64,000 nucleotides of DNA from contig OX388314.1 in NCBI GenBank assembly GCA_947579605.1, positions 25,616,000 through 25,679,999 of the forward strand. The letters are read 5' to 3'. Below are positions 10,959 to 21,320 of the stretch, in pieces (within the stretch, counting starts at the first letter, position 1; each line of letters starts with the position of its first letter). The DNA is from Athripsodes cinereus. Its lineage: Eukaryota; Arthropoda; Insecta; Trichoptera; Leptoceridae. The translations under genes and the position numbers were made by a program. Below the pieces are notes generated by a model. That model worked only from the letters and a program-made list of their open reading frames with translations, was not told the origin of the DNA and did no database searches.

Positions 10959-11560
10959 CTATATCTATTTACTTTTTAGACGAAAACTTGGACAGAGATT
11001 ACGACACTCGAATTTTTTTGTCTTAACGCGAAGAAGTCGAAGTATAAATATGCAAACATAAAATTCTAATTTTAATGCAACATTTTACACTTAATTAAAA
11101 ATTTCTTTTACTTATATTCCAAAAGCGCACTATGGTGTTTTGAAACTAAAGTCATTACGAGATAGATGAAAATTGAACAAAACAACAAAAAAAAGACCAA
11201 TGGAAAGGTGCACAAACTAATTCATCAAAAAACAGAAACATCTACAGTTAACCATTAACATTATCATAAAGTTGATTCAGACGCTTTGATAATTGCCCTC
11301 AGATGCTGAGATAAAATTATGATGAATTGCGGATAGATTTTCATGGTTTTGAATATAACCAAGTTTACGACCGAGATGTGTGAACATGTCAGGCGCCACC
11401 ATTTTGTCAGGATCAATGAAATGAAGACATTAAAGGATTTGCCATAAGGATGTTACCTTTTTATGACGACTTCAGCAAAGTTTATGGCTGAAATACCTGA
11501 ACATACCCAATTTCTGCGTAAGTATTTTTAGTATGTTAGTAATTACAAGTTAAATATGTA
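10959..11560. other. No gene recognised
   Basis: Unique-looking AT-rich sequence without motifs. Confidence 0.5.
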
Positions 11561-11815
11561 TAGTAGAATGCGTCTAGATAAGTTACGATGGTTTTCACAC
11601 GTGGAGCGTAGGTATGCATGATGAAAAGATGATGAAGAAAATGTATATATCTGAAAGAAAAGATATGAGAAAGCGTAGATGTTTGATGACACGTGGTTTG
11701 ATCGCGTGGATTAAATTTTCAAGCATGGCCGTGTGTTGAGTAAAAGAAATCGGTGTACGCGCATGAGAAATTGTGTGAATTTAGAGAAAACGGAAGATGT
11801 ATGTGAATAGCAGAG
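11561..11815 (+). mobile_element. LINE-R 3' fragment
   Basis: A decayed reading of MRLDKLRWFSHVER, then HGRVLSKRNRCTRMRNC, appears across frames with several stops. It equals the GHVER...GRVLSK...RACMRNC region of LINE-R. The 3' hairpin and tail are missing. Confidence 0.65.
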
Positions 11816-12588
11816 CCCCTAGACAAACACGCACTAAGCCATCGACTACAAACGAATTTTCGCCTATAACTGCAACAATAACGCATAATTATATGGTACA
11901 TGTAGGTAGATTGTCGAAAAGTTCGCCAGTAGTCGATCGCTAAGTACGGTTTGTCTACGGACCCAGGTCTATGTTGCATGCTATTTTCTCTACCTACCCT
12001 GATTGCCAGCACAAAATTATTCAGAACTCAGAAATGCAAACCATGCAATGAAAACAGAGTAGGTACTAGGTCAGCGTCCGAAAATGTGAGATGTTTAATA
12101 TTATCCCTATCACCGGTAGAAACAAAGTAAGCCTGAGTAGCCCAAGAATGAGCAGATGGTAGAATCCTTGTTTCAAAAAATGGAGAGATGGCCGAGAATT
12201 ATCAAGACGAAAAAAAAGATTAGTATGGATAGATGGAACGACTGGTTCCAATGATTTGAAGTAAGTAGTTTACAGTATGTACCTAACGTAGGTTGGTAAT
12301 TGTAACTGACGTGATTATTTCGTATGGTTATAACGGAAGACTCCTATCTGTTCATATTATAACATGAATTAACTGGCCAGGAAACACTGAGTCTGTAAGA
12401 CTGTAATCATGTACGTTTGTAGGTAATTGTACAATGTAAATGTACAATGCTAGATGTACTGCAATAAAACTCTCTGGTAGTGGGTATTGCAATGTTAACC
12501 TGATACATAAATTTTGTTCATAAAACAAATATGTATTTATTTATTAAATGTAGTGATTTTTACACCTGTGTAAGTGAAGATATTACTT
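11816..12588. other. No gene recognised
   Basis: No repeat or coding motif identified. Confidence 0.45.
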
Positions 12589-12685
12589 TTTTATTTATTT
12601 ATTCTTTACTTGCTGTACATACATTAAAAGCAAATTTACACAAAAACAATATGGTCATAGAATCAATGGGCGAATTTAATTAACC
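12589..12685 (-). mobile_element. LINE-C-related 3' tail
   Basis: (ATTT)n, then ATTCTTTACTTGCTGTACAT, ACACAAAAACAAT and GGGCGAATTTAA match, with divergence, the antisense 3' UTRs at 48600-48730 and 51205-51325. Confidence 0.55.
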
Positions 12686-12856
12686 CGATTAAGAATATTG
12701 CCATTGGCAACATAAAATGTTGGAAAAATTAAAAGATTAAATATTAATTAAAATGTTTATACTTTTATAGATTTTGAAACTGCAGCTTGTTAACTCATAT
12801 TTTTGTTTGTCAATATCGACTGTGGTTTCATAAATCAACAAGTAGAAATGTCTTAT

Positions 12857-12931
12857 GTAAATTGTAACACGAAACTAACATAATATGTGACCTCATACAA
12901 TGGTTAATTGCATAAATAACATCGATAAACA
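12857..12931 (-). mobile_element. 75-bp insertion flanked by 14-bp direct repeats
   Basis: TAGAAATGTCTTAT occurs at 12843-12856 and again at 12932-12945, exactly flanking a 75-bp insert. The insert core (GTGACCTCATACAATGG) is the reverse complement of sequence at 26020-26047. A perfect 14-bp duplication implies retroposition of a short element, so the 26004-26225 region holds a related repeat. Confidence 0.75.
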
Positions 12932-12954
12932 TAGAAATGTCTTATATTCGATAA

Positions 12955-13240
12955 ATTGGCATTTTATAATTTTTCTATATTTATATTATTATTATGCTAT
13001 AAAAGCACAACAGAAAGTGAAATATACTTTATAATAAACGCCCTGTTAAAAAAAACATACGTTGTCTTTGTTCTGTTCAATAGTTAAGCAAATTTAAATT
13101 TTTATGCATGGAATTGAAAATAGGTGGATATTTTTTTTCCATAAATAACTAAATATTTAATTTATGAACGGAACCGTGTAATTTTTTTGTAAATATTTGT
13201 TTGTGGAATTGGAAGAGTGGTCTTGATTGTGTATAATATT
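12955..13240 (-). repeat. Unclassified repeat, copy 2
   Basis: Inverted, diverged counterpart of 3840-4110, with CACAACAGAAAGTGAAATAT, GAAAATAGGTGG and TTTGTTTGTGGAATTGGAAG in reverse order. Confidence 0.65.
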
Positions 13241-13890
13241 ACTAATTAGATCAAAATTTTCATAATTTTCCCACCACTTTCCCCTGGATGTTTTAAGAGC
13301 TGAGCTCCTATATCATCCAGACTCAACGAAACAAAAGAAAAATTCAAAGGGAGGGCTCAGGATTTGCCTTATGGGCTCCCCCCGACAAAATCCTCCCCTA
13401 AAATACAACCCTCAATGACCCTTGGAGGAGATACTCACTACAAGGCACTACTCACTACTACAATATTCTTATACAAACTATGTTCTTACAGTTACGTATT
13501 GCTACGTACTAAAATTCTTAACACTAAAGACAACACTTTACAGCTTACTATCTAAGTAGTAGAGTATTCAAGACAATAATAATAAATGCTTACCAATCAT
13601 ACCCACCACTGTCAAACACGAAATTTCTTCCTTACTGAATTTGAAAGAAGCAAAAAACAAAGAAAGGGAAAGAAACACATTAAACTTCCAAGGGTAGAGT
13701 ATGAAAGGGGAAGCAAATAAGCAATTGATCAAAAAAAAAAAAAAAAGAAAAAAATGACAAAACCAAGGGACAGAGTGCTTGAAAAGCCACCTCCAACGAC
13801 AGGAGTGGACATGCACAGTATGACATACAGTTGTTCCCCACTTCTGGAAAACATCGTGATGGTATAATAGTATTTTTTCCTATTCATATT
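13241..13890. other. No gene recognised
   Basis: Contains an A-run at about 13730-13746 and short frames without motifs. Confidence 0.5.
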
Positions 13891-13940
13891 GTTTTTAACA
13901 CGTAAAAGGCTAACGCCGTGTGTAATGATAAATAAATAAA
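13891..13940 (+). mobile_element. Jockey-like LINE 3' tail feeding the satellite
   Basis: TTAACACGTAAAAGGCTAAC, CGCCGTGTGTAATG and (ATAA)n match the Jockey-like terminus (39260-39312). The A-rich tail continues into the pentanucleotide array. Confidence 0.7.
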
Positions 13941-14467
13941 ATAAATAAAATAAATAAAATAAATAAAATAAATAAAATAAATAAAATAAATAAAATAAAT
14001 AAAATAAATAAAATAAATAAAATAAATAAAATAAATAAAATAAATAAAATAAATAAAATAAATAAAATAAATAAAATAAAAATAAAATAAAAATAAATAA
14101 AATAAATAAAATAAATAAAATAAATAAAATAAATAAAATAAATAAAATAAATAAAATAAATAAAATAAATAAAATAAATAAAATAAATAAAATAAATAAA
14201 ATAAATAAAATAAATAAAATAAATAAAATAAATAAAATAAATAAAATAAAAATAAATAAAATAAATAAAACAAATAAAAAGAATAAAACGAATGAAACGA
14301 ATGAAACGAATGAAACGAATGAAACGAATGAAATGAATGAAATAAATAAAATAAATAAAACGAATGAAACGAACGAAACGAACGAAAAGAACGAAACGAA
14401 TGAAACGAATGAAACGAATGAAACGAATGAAATGAATAAAATGAATAAAATAAATAAAATAAATACA
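13923..14467. repeat. (AAATA)n satellite, about 540 bp, with variant zone
   Basis: About 70 uninterrupted AAATA units span 13923-14265, with two 6-base variants near 14080. They pass into diverged GAATGAAAC/GAACG units (14280-14450) and back to AAATA. It grew from a LINE poly-A-rich tail. The long Phe-Tyr-Leu frame on the minus strand is an artefact of the repeat. Confidence 0.95.
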
Positions 14468-14747
14468 TAATTAAATAACTGTAAAATGATGCACTACAAT
14501 ATTGACAAGATATAAAATACTTCACCTGTATTGCGGACCACAATCTATGACGTGATAAATAATTATCGTGATGCACAAGTGCACTAAGACATGTTACAGT
14601 GCAGAGTTACATACATATATTATAAAGTCTTACGGACTTGTGTACTAAACACCGCTTCCTGTTATTTAGTAGGAAATCATTATGGAAATACAGTGACAGC
14701 TGGTGGTGGTTGAAATGAAAAAAATATTGTTTTCTATTTCTTAGATC

Positions 14748-14935
14748 ACCCGGCATAGAATTGGTCCCCTACTCTATTCCGTAAATTTTTGTGTGTTAAA
14801 AAACAAGATATTTTACATTTTAAATTCAGCAATGAGGTAGGCCAACCATCCTGAGTATCATAATTTTTGTTGCAGCTCGCGTTATTGTATGCGACTGGTC
14901 TGCTGGCTACCCCACTTCTGGGATATGCCGTGATT
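14748..14935 (+). mobile_element. TagS, decayed
   Basis: CCGGCATAGAATTGGTC, GATATTTTACATTTTAAATT, ACCATCCTGAG and GGCTACCCCACTTCTGGG occur in order; the TAG tail is lost. Confidence 0.8.
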
Positions 14936-15684
14936 TTTATATTAATAGTATAATGTGGCTTATAAACTTTGTTACTTTTGAAATTTTCATATTATGTCCT
15001 TTTACTATATTTTATCAAACTTACTTGACGCAGGCGATTAAATTATAATTTTCAGTGTGATAAATAAACAGGATGGTTGCTGTCTAAATACATTTTTATA
15101 ATTTTATTTAAATCATTTATTTTATTTTTCACTTTATATTGCTTACAAGATGTTTAATTTAAGATAGCACTAGAGTTGTAGGTACACTGGTACAAACATA
15201 CATATTATCATACACAATTCTATTGTAATTGTTGTTTGTTGATTTTATCTGTTGTGTTTAGTTACGTATGTTTTGTGGAGCACATAAGGGTAATATAGGG
15301 ATCTTCACTGGTTTGCTTATTGCTAAATATGTTATCGACCATTGTATTTTTTGTATCAACTGTATGTATCCTGTAAAATTGAAATAAATAAATAAATAAA
15401 TAAAAATAAACAATTCAATGTCAGAGGGTGAGTTTTTCGTTGTTTTGTAATATCGCCTATCTAAACTTCCAATTTTCGAACAATATTATAAAAAGTACTA
15501 CAAACCTAGATTTTTAAAATAAAGACTTTATTCCTTGGTTGCGGCCAAACTAAATAAATTTATAAAAGAACCATTTCTCCTATCATGAGTTAATATACCA
15601 ACCGAAAATAAACATGATAATCAAAAATTATTTAGGTATAACCAATCAATTGAAGAACCATGTTTACGGGTCTTCTGTTATGTC
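14936..15684. other. No gene; one retroelement A-rich tail
   Basis: (AAAT)n at about 15383-15404 looks like a LINE 3' end, followed by AATGTCAGAGGGTGAGTTT, which resembles an antisense LINE-C tail. Nothing else recognised. Confidence 0.4.
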
Positions 15685-16191
15685 TAGTGTTGTGGAATTC
15701 TCAAGAAATAATTTTTCGCGAAATTTCTTGGTAAATTTCTGGAAGTAGAGAATTTTCGGAGTTTTTATTTATTTTTTATTTAACAGTATAATAATAATAA
15801 ATACTTTATTCAATCATTCAATAACAATGTACCTACACATGTTGAGATAATGTATCACCAATATGGCCACAATTAATTATGGAAACAAAAAAATCATAGG
15901 TGCCTACATAGATAAAATTGCAAATAACTGATGATTGACACCCCACATGCCCATATTTAAATTTAAAAAAATTGCAGGTACTTACATGGAAAAAAGTGTT
16001 AATAACCTCTAATTTGGGCCTTAATCAGCCCCACAAATTTTTGGATCAATCAGGTTGGCTGCGAAGTGTACTGGGCGAAAGGTCATAATACCACTAAGAA
16101 AAATTATGGAGAGAAATTTCTCTTCCATCGGAGGAGATATTCCTCGTTCTCGAGAAATTTCATTGGAGAATTTTCTCTTCTCACATCACTA
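15685..16191. mobile_element. hAT-type MITE, 507 bp, perfect 8-bp TSD
   Basis: The termini TAGTGTTGTG and CACATCACTA are 9/10 inverted repeats. The octamer GTTATGTC stands directly outside both ends (15677-15684 and 16192-16199). Eight-base duplications and a TAGTGTTG-like terminus define a hAT-superfamily element. There is no transposase, so it is non-autonomous. The subterminal zones are rich in GAAATTTCT words. An ATAATAATAAATACTTTATT stretch inside may be a nested retroelement tail. Confidence 0.9.
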
Positions 16192-16481
16192 GTTATGTCA
16201 TTAGCACCCAAATCCGGTTAAACAATAAAAAAAATAGTAAATTATATTCTAAACATTATTTAGGTATAAAAAACTTAAAGATCTCTTAGTGCTTCCACTC
16301 TACGTCACTGTCTGATAAATGCTGTGTTGTGATAATGTAGTTGATTAATGTCCACATCTGTTACAATATTGCAAGACTCTTTAAATCATATAAAATATTA
16401 TTATATCGTAAGTAAATATTATAATCAACAACAGATTGCCTCCTAATGTTCCACAATTGCATACACAGAGAAAACCAGGTG

Positions 16482-16745
16482 CATAACGTCGTTGCACATT
16501 CAAAAAGGGGTATGTAAATTCATAAATGTTTTGACATTTCTAGAATAAACTGCTTATAATGACATCATAACCATTTTATAAATTGATTCTTAGTATCAAA
16601 TATTAAAATTCAATACTTAAAGAATAATATCACATGCCAATAAAAAGTCTATACAACAATTTTAATGCCCTAATGAACAGTTTTTAAAGAGTATGCCATA
16701 AAAATGTTCGCACACACCACTTTTTGAATACGTAACGACGATGAT
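16482..16745. mobile_element. Possible MITE with 27-bp imperfect TIRs
   Basis: CGTCGTTGCACATTCAAAAA near 16487 and TTTTTGAATACGTAACGACG near 16720 are complementary at about 21 of 27 positions. They bracket 260 bp of AT-rich DNA. The target duplication is unclear and the class unknown. Confidence 0.45.
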
Positions 16746-17440
16746 TAATGTGTTTGGCTGGTTTGGCATGACTTCATGATAAGCAAGAGGTAATAGTTTT
16801 TTTTTCAGTACGTTCTAGAATCTAGATCATTTTGAAAACTTTTAACCTTTACTCATAGAATATCAGTTTTGGCACTATGATTTACCCGACTGTATTAGTT
16901 TTATAAGCTGCGATAGAAATAAACCTAGTGCTATAAATAAAATTAATTAATATGAGTGCAAGTGCATTAAAATAATTGATCAAAAATATTACAGTGTGTA
17001 AATAATTGGTGTAACTTAGCAACAAATGATTGTAATAAAGGTTGGATACAATTTAAACGACAATATCGCCTGATGAGGCCACGTGGCTGACACGTGGATT
17101 TATATTATTATCTCGAATGTATCGGGAAAGCACTATTTTATATTTTAACCCAGTACGAAAGTGCATATGCAACGCATTAAACGAATGTAGGTATATGAAA
17201 ATATACGTCTGTCGATATATTGTTTGTGCATATATCTATAAATATATAGTTTTAGGGATGTTAATGGCACACGATAATAAACGACGAAACATCGACGAAA
17301 AAATATAGATAGGTAGCTATCTACAGTTAGAACTTTTAAAATCCCAGTACAGTATAGGTACACCAAAGTAATGGTTTCATTCTCGTTGGATGCTTACACT
17401 GTTTTTGCATAAGATGATTATACGAAACACTATTTATTTC
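16746..17440. other. No gene; CACGTG pair
   Basis: GGCCACGTGGC and GACACGTGG occur within 25 bp near 17077-17100. Otherwise no feature recognised. Confidence 0.4.
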
Positions 17441-17680
17441 CGTGGAGCAACTGGCGAAGAATTGGTCTCCATTCTTTTCCGTAAGTTTACGAATGTCCTG
17501 TAAAAAAGGCAACTGATCGAAAAAAATTAACGATTTACATTTTAATATCAGCGATGAGGTTTGCCACCTATTTTAAATGTCTTGAATTTTTTGTTGGCAG
17601 AAGAGGACAGCTTGCATGTTGCATGCGGCTAGTCTGCTTGCTACCTCACTTGTGGGATAGTAGAAGATAGTAGTAGTACC
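17441..17680 (+). mobile_element. TagS, near full length
   Basis: Starts at TTCCGTGGAGCAACTGG, the family 5' boundary, and ends in GTGGGATAGTAGAAG plus TAG units. It has small internal indels. Confidence 0.85.
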
Positions 17681-17684
17681 TGTA

Positions 17685-17780
17685 GGCCTAGTCAAACCAC
17701 ATTTAAGCGTTACGTTTTCGTTCGAATGTTGTCTACATTTGAACGAAAACGAAACGCTTAAATGTGTTTTGACTAGGCCC
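17685..17780. mobile_element. 96-bp palindromic mini-element in a TagS tail
   Basis: The arms begin GGCCTAGTCAAA and TTTGACTAGGCC (complement) and pair over about 44 bp with a 5-base loop. It sits directly in the TAG-repeat tail of the preceding TagS, flanked by GTAGTACC and CACTGGTAGTG. It looks like a minimal terminal-inverted-repeat element; class unknown. Confidence 0.8.
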
Positions 17781-18140
17781 ACTGGTAGTGATTATATGTA
17801 TTTGTATAATTTTGTAATAAATTATTGCAGATACAACATTGAATTTTTAATTAGAACTGGTTAAAATGAATTATATTGCAGATTACAATATGAACTCGTC
17901 TCCAAAAATATATCATCATAAAGAGAATAATTGAAGCGCAGTAATTGGCAACCGTGGATGCAAAAACAAAACAAAAGGTATGAAAGATTGAAACGAGTAG
18001 ATATACCTGACTAAGAACATACCTGATCCTTATCACGAATCGAATGTTCACCTTTTTATCAAAAAAATCGATGTTACGAAGGATTGATTACGTTCCCTAA
18101 AATGTATTTTCCAAGTCTTTCCCAATATCTCTATCACCCC
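17781..18140. other. No gene recognised
   Basis: AT-rich; no motif. Confidence 0.5.
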
Positions 18141-18149
18141 TTGCTCTTC

Positions 18150-18225
18150 CGTTTGGCCACGTGGCGGTGACGTCACGGGATCAAATACTATACGCACCCC
18201 GCACGGTCACGTGACCTCCGTATCT
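18150..18225. promoter_or_regulatory. Cluster of CACGTG and TGACGTCA palindromes
   Basis: Within 75 bp, in an unusually GC-rich pocket, lie GCCACGTGGC, GTGACGTCAC and GGTCACGTGACC. These are binding words of bHLH-zip (E-box) and bZIP/CREB factors. A regulatory role is inferred from motif density alone; no adjacent gene start was found. Confidence 0.35.
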
Positions 18226-18489
18226 ACCTACCATTAAGTATGTATGTACATCATGGAACATGTTTTTTTCATAATACATTACACAATGGTTTTAAGAATT
18301 ATAGGTTCCATGGAAAACAAAGTTATTAACTGTGTATGTCCGAATATAAAAACAAATTTTAATCGTAAGACCCTCTTTTACAGTATATCGTAGCATTCGT
18401 AGCTATGACAACGATTATTGCTAAGTTGTTTGCGGTAAGAAAGCCAGAAATGTTGCACGGCGATATTAATTGAAAAACTACATGTTCAA

Positions 18490-18718
18490 TGGTGTGACGC
18501 GGAGTTAACTTTCTTGCCTTTGAGTTACGAGGTCCCGGGCTCGATTCCCGGCCAGGGTAAAATGAAATAAAATACCCCTTTTCTAATTGTTCTAGGTCTG
18601 AGTGTTACATGTTATGTGTTTGGTGCATGTGTATAATACAAGATTCATATGTAGTTTGGGACTAGCTCGATATGTATAAATTGTCCGTATGTTACGTATT
18701 TTATGTATGTACCTAACA
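18490..18718 (+). mobile_element. SINE-2, tRNA-derived
   Basis: The head has CTTGCCTTTGAGTTACGAGG and a B box GGCTCGATTCCC. The body, with AGCTCGATATGTATAAATTG and TGTTACGTA words, is shared with the copy at 51572-51745. The family differs from SINE-1. Confidence 0.75.
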
Positions 18719-19902
18719 CATGCATCAAATTAAGCAAATAGCTACGTGCTCAATTTCCCAATTGATTTATAGGTAGGTAGGTACCTACATAAAGTAAAAA
18801 CACTCCAACTAATTAGTCCATACTGCCATATGTATTGGTAAACTTCAAATAGGAAAGGGCTTGGCGACTGCATACATTTTATTCTGTACGGAAATTTCCC
18901 AAGGGAAGAAAGCATATTATGTAGAACTCGCACTGTGCATAGGTCTTAGCCTATCCTATGAATAATGTATTGGCATACGTAATGTTCTATTATGATATTT
19001 CGAGTGCTTGCATGTATAAATATCATTAAAATATACTTGTTCACAATGTGATACTTCATCCTCTATGTCTATACTATAAGAGTTGCAGATAGGAGCACCT
19101 ATAAATTGATTAATTTACAAACCTTTTGTAATTTTTAGGTTTTGTATAAAAGACGTCACGTATTCGTGAATTACTTTATTTCTAAACAATTCCTATTTCA
19201 GTTTCGATAAAAGTTTGATGGAAAGTCATCCATCAGTCGCCACTTTGTGTTCTTAAAAGGCGTGATAAAGTGCAAAGAGAGGTTCGTGAAATTTATATAT
19301 ACCTATATACTAACAATACATTCAATAGGAATACATCTTTGATAGTTTTCGAATCACAAAACATTATATACTACGAAAAGTACGAATTGTTTAACATACG
19401 CTGTTAGTCCACCAGGTACCCTATTTGTAAGAAATATTTTATTTTATTAATATAAAACAAACAGATTTTACATATAATATAATATAACTTAAATATTGCA
19501 TGGTTCACAAGCCAGTGAAGTTTGTTAAATTATTTTATTTAATATTAGCTATCGTGATATATGTAAGGTATATTTTATTTGGCATATCAACAGACTTTTT
19601 CAAATATACTTATTTAGCAACATTAGTCCTCTTACTGATAGCATAGTTTTAACAATATAAATAAATGTATATAATATAGCCATGCAATATATAAATATAC
19701 AGAACTAGCAGGAGAAATAAAAAATATTTGACATTCTAGGTCCGTTTATATAACATCTACCTTTTTTTAGTCGTGTCAGCTACAGGGGTAACTCCAAAAT
19801 CTATGTTGAATAATTTACAAAAAAATAGATTTAGGTACCGGTTATTTTGTACATCGAAATTCAAAAATCTATTATAATAAATACTTGTAATATTGATCTA
19901 TC
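18719..19902. other. No gene recognised
   Basis: AT-rich with TAGGTAGGTACCTAC-type words; no coding or repeat signal. Confidence 0.5.
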
Positions 19903-20132
19903 TATCTATAGCCTCACGCGTCCCAAGTGGGGCAGCCAGAGAGAACGGAACGCCAAACAGATCTATCTTTACACACTTCCTTCGCTTCCTCCACATTCAT
20001 ACAGTTTCTCATACACGCACGTCGGATTTTCTTACTCAACATGCGGCCGTCCTTGAGAATTTGATCCACGTGATCAAGGCACGTGGTTCTCGGGCGCCCG
20101 CGTTTCCTCACACCCTTTCTATCAGACAAGTT
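19895..20132 (-). pseudogene. LINE-R 3' end, best-preserved C-terminal frame
   Basis: The minus-strand frame 20129-19914 is open for 71 codons. It begins RKGVRKRGRPRTTCLDHVDQ and continues RRACMRNCMNVEEAKEVC and WRSVLSGCPTWDA. This GRP...DR(S/R)xWR pattern closes ORF2 of RTE-like non-LTR elements. Downstream it ends in CCCCACTTGGGA (sense), GCGTGAGG and (TAGA)n. The hairpin and the GTGA-GG end resemble the TagS 3' terminus. The RT core is absent. It serves as the reference for the copies at 3013, 5345, 11561, 24180, 25740, 31308, 42395, 51850 and 55940. Confidence 0.8.
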
Positions 20133-20134
20133 AA

Positions 20135-20463
20135 AAAAAATCTAACTTGATAATGATGTACATGATAAAAGGAAGTTAATAAAATGAAAAATGAGATAAA
20201 CAATTAATTTAAAAAAATGCAAAATAATCAAATGAATTGTGGTTATGAAACAATAAAATATAATATATAAATAATTCAATATTATATAGTTACTTTGACT
20301 GAAATTTAATGTGTTTGTTGTATTACCATTTTACCGAGTGCGTGTGTGTGTGTTGTGTTAGTTGACACAGGTGACACGTATTAATATTCTAAGAGTAAAC
20401 ATCTGAAAAGTAAACTAAATACATCTTCTATTTATATACAAATGTTTCACGCGGTCACTCACC
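20135..20463. other. No gene recognised
   Basis: AT-rich with a short GTGTGTGTG run near 20340. Confidence 0.5.
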
Positions 20464-20536
20464 GGTCCTGTGGCGCAACGGATAACGCGTCTGACTACGG
20501 ATCAGAAGATTCCAGGTTCGAATCCTGGCAGGATCG
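20464..20536 (+). tRNA. tRNA-Arg-ACG: tRNA-Arg (anticodon ACG)
   Basis: The 73-nt cloverleaf is complete. The acceptor pairs GGTCCTG with CAGGATC (one G-T), and the D arm is GCG/CGC. The anticodon arm TCTGA/TCAGA has loop CTACGGA, giving anticodon ACG. The T arm CCAGG/CCTGG has loop TTCGAAT, and the discriminator is G. The internal promoter boxes fit the consensus (A box TGGCGCAACGG, B box GGTTCGAATCC). T-runs from 20543 onward can terminate RNA polymerase III. The CCA is not encoded, as usual in eukaryotes. It would decode CGU, CGC and CGA after A34-to-I editing. An identical gene lies at 29513. No tail or target duplication suggests a retroposed SINE. Confidence 0.97.
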
Positions 20537-20587
20537 AAATTATTTTTATTTTTTACTTTTTTAAAACTAACTATTTACTTTAATTCC

Positions 20588-20666
20588 ACCTGTCTCGTAT
20601 GTTGTTTATTATACGCAGTTGATCCGCTGGCTACCCCATTCGTGAGATACGCCGTTATAGTATAGT
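20588..20666 (+). mobile_element. TagS 3' fragment
   Basis: GTTGATCCGCTGGCTACCCC, ATTCGTGAGATACGCCG and TATAGTATAG are the TagS 3' end. Confidence 0.7.
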
Positions 20667-21189
20667 TGACACTGATTCGTTTCGTTGTGAGAGCTTAAGA
20701 TATTACCCAAAAAGTATTCGGATAGAATTTCAATATGCAGTTTTATTGATTACTAGCGGTCCGCACCGACTTTGCACAGGTAGATAGGTATTTAAAAAAA
20801 AATGTTTTAGTAAAGATCCCTTTTTTTTTGAAAATAACATATAGACTATGTCACCCGGGGATAGTGTAACTTCCCAACAGTGAAAGAATTTTTCAAATAG
20901 GTTCAGTAGTTTCGTAGCCTATTCAATGCAATCAAATCTTTCCTCTATAATATTAGTACCTATAGATTATGCAATACAGGAGAGACAATGGTCCTGACTT
21001 GTGAATGTTTTGAGAATGTCTAGTCATACTGATGAAGAATGATGTTATTTTTCCAATAAATTTCCGATGGCTCTTACACAATACACCATTCTTATGACAA
21101 TGGAGGAGGTTACTTTATAAGACGATTAGATTGAATTGAAAATAAAATGGATTTTAGAAAATATAATTATTAGGTACTTTTATTAAAAA
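20667..21189. other. No gene recognised
   Basis: No coding or repeat signal found. Confidence 0.5.
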
Positions 21190-21320
21190 CTTCTTCTTAA
21201 TCTTCTATTAGACCCAAAGGTCTGTCCATGCAGGAAGGTCCTCTTGTTATGTGGAGGCTCAGCTGTCCTTCCATCGTTTAGGGGGTCTTCCTGGTGGGCG
21301 TCGTCCATCAGGTAGCCCAT
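21190..21320 (-). pseudogene. LINE 3' coding remnant with AAG-type tail
   Basis: On the minus strand, CACCAGGAAGACCCCCTAAA encodes a decayed G-R-P-P-K-R-W box, followed by LHGQTFGSN-like codons and an AAGAAGAAG-like end (plus strand CTTCTTCTTAATC). It fits the last 40 codons of a non-LTR ORF2 with frameshifts. Confidence 0.55.

Noticed and set aside
13884..14576. 230-codon frame rich in Phe, Tyr and Leu on the minus strand
   Set aside because: It is the translation of the AAATA satellite; an array of 5-base units stays open in several frames and codes for nothing.
17070..17100. Another hammerhead core (CTGATGAGG)
   Set aside because: CTGATGA is present but no GAA with a following palindrome at the right spacing; TGACACG follows instead.
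20335..20352. GT microsatellite as regulatory element
   Set aside because: Only about eight imperfect units; ordinary low-complexity sequence.
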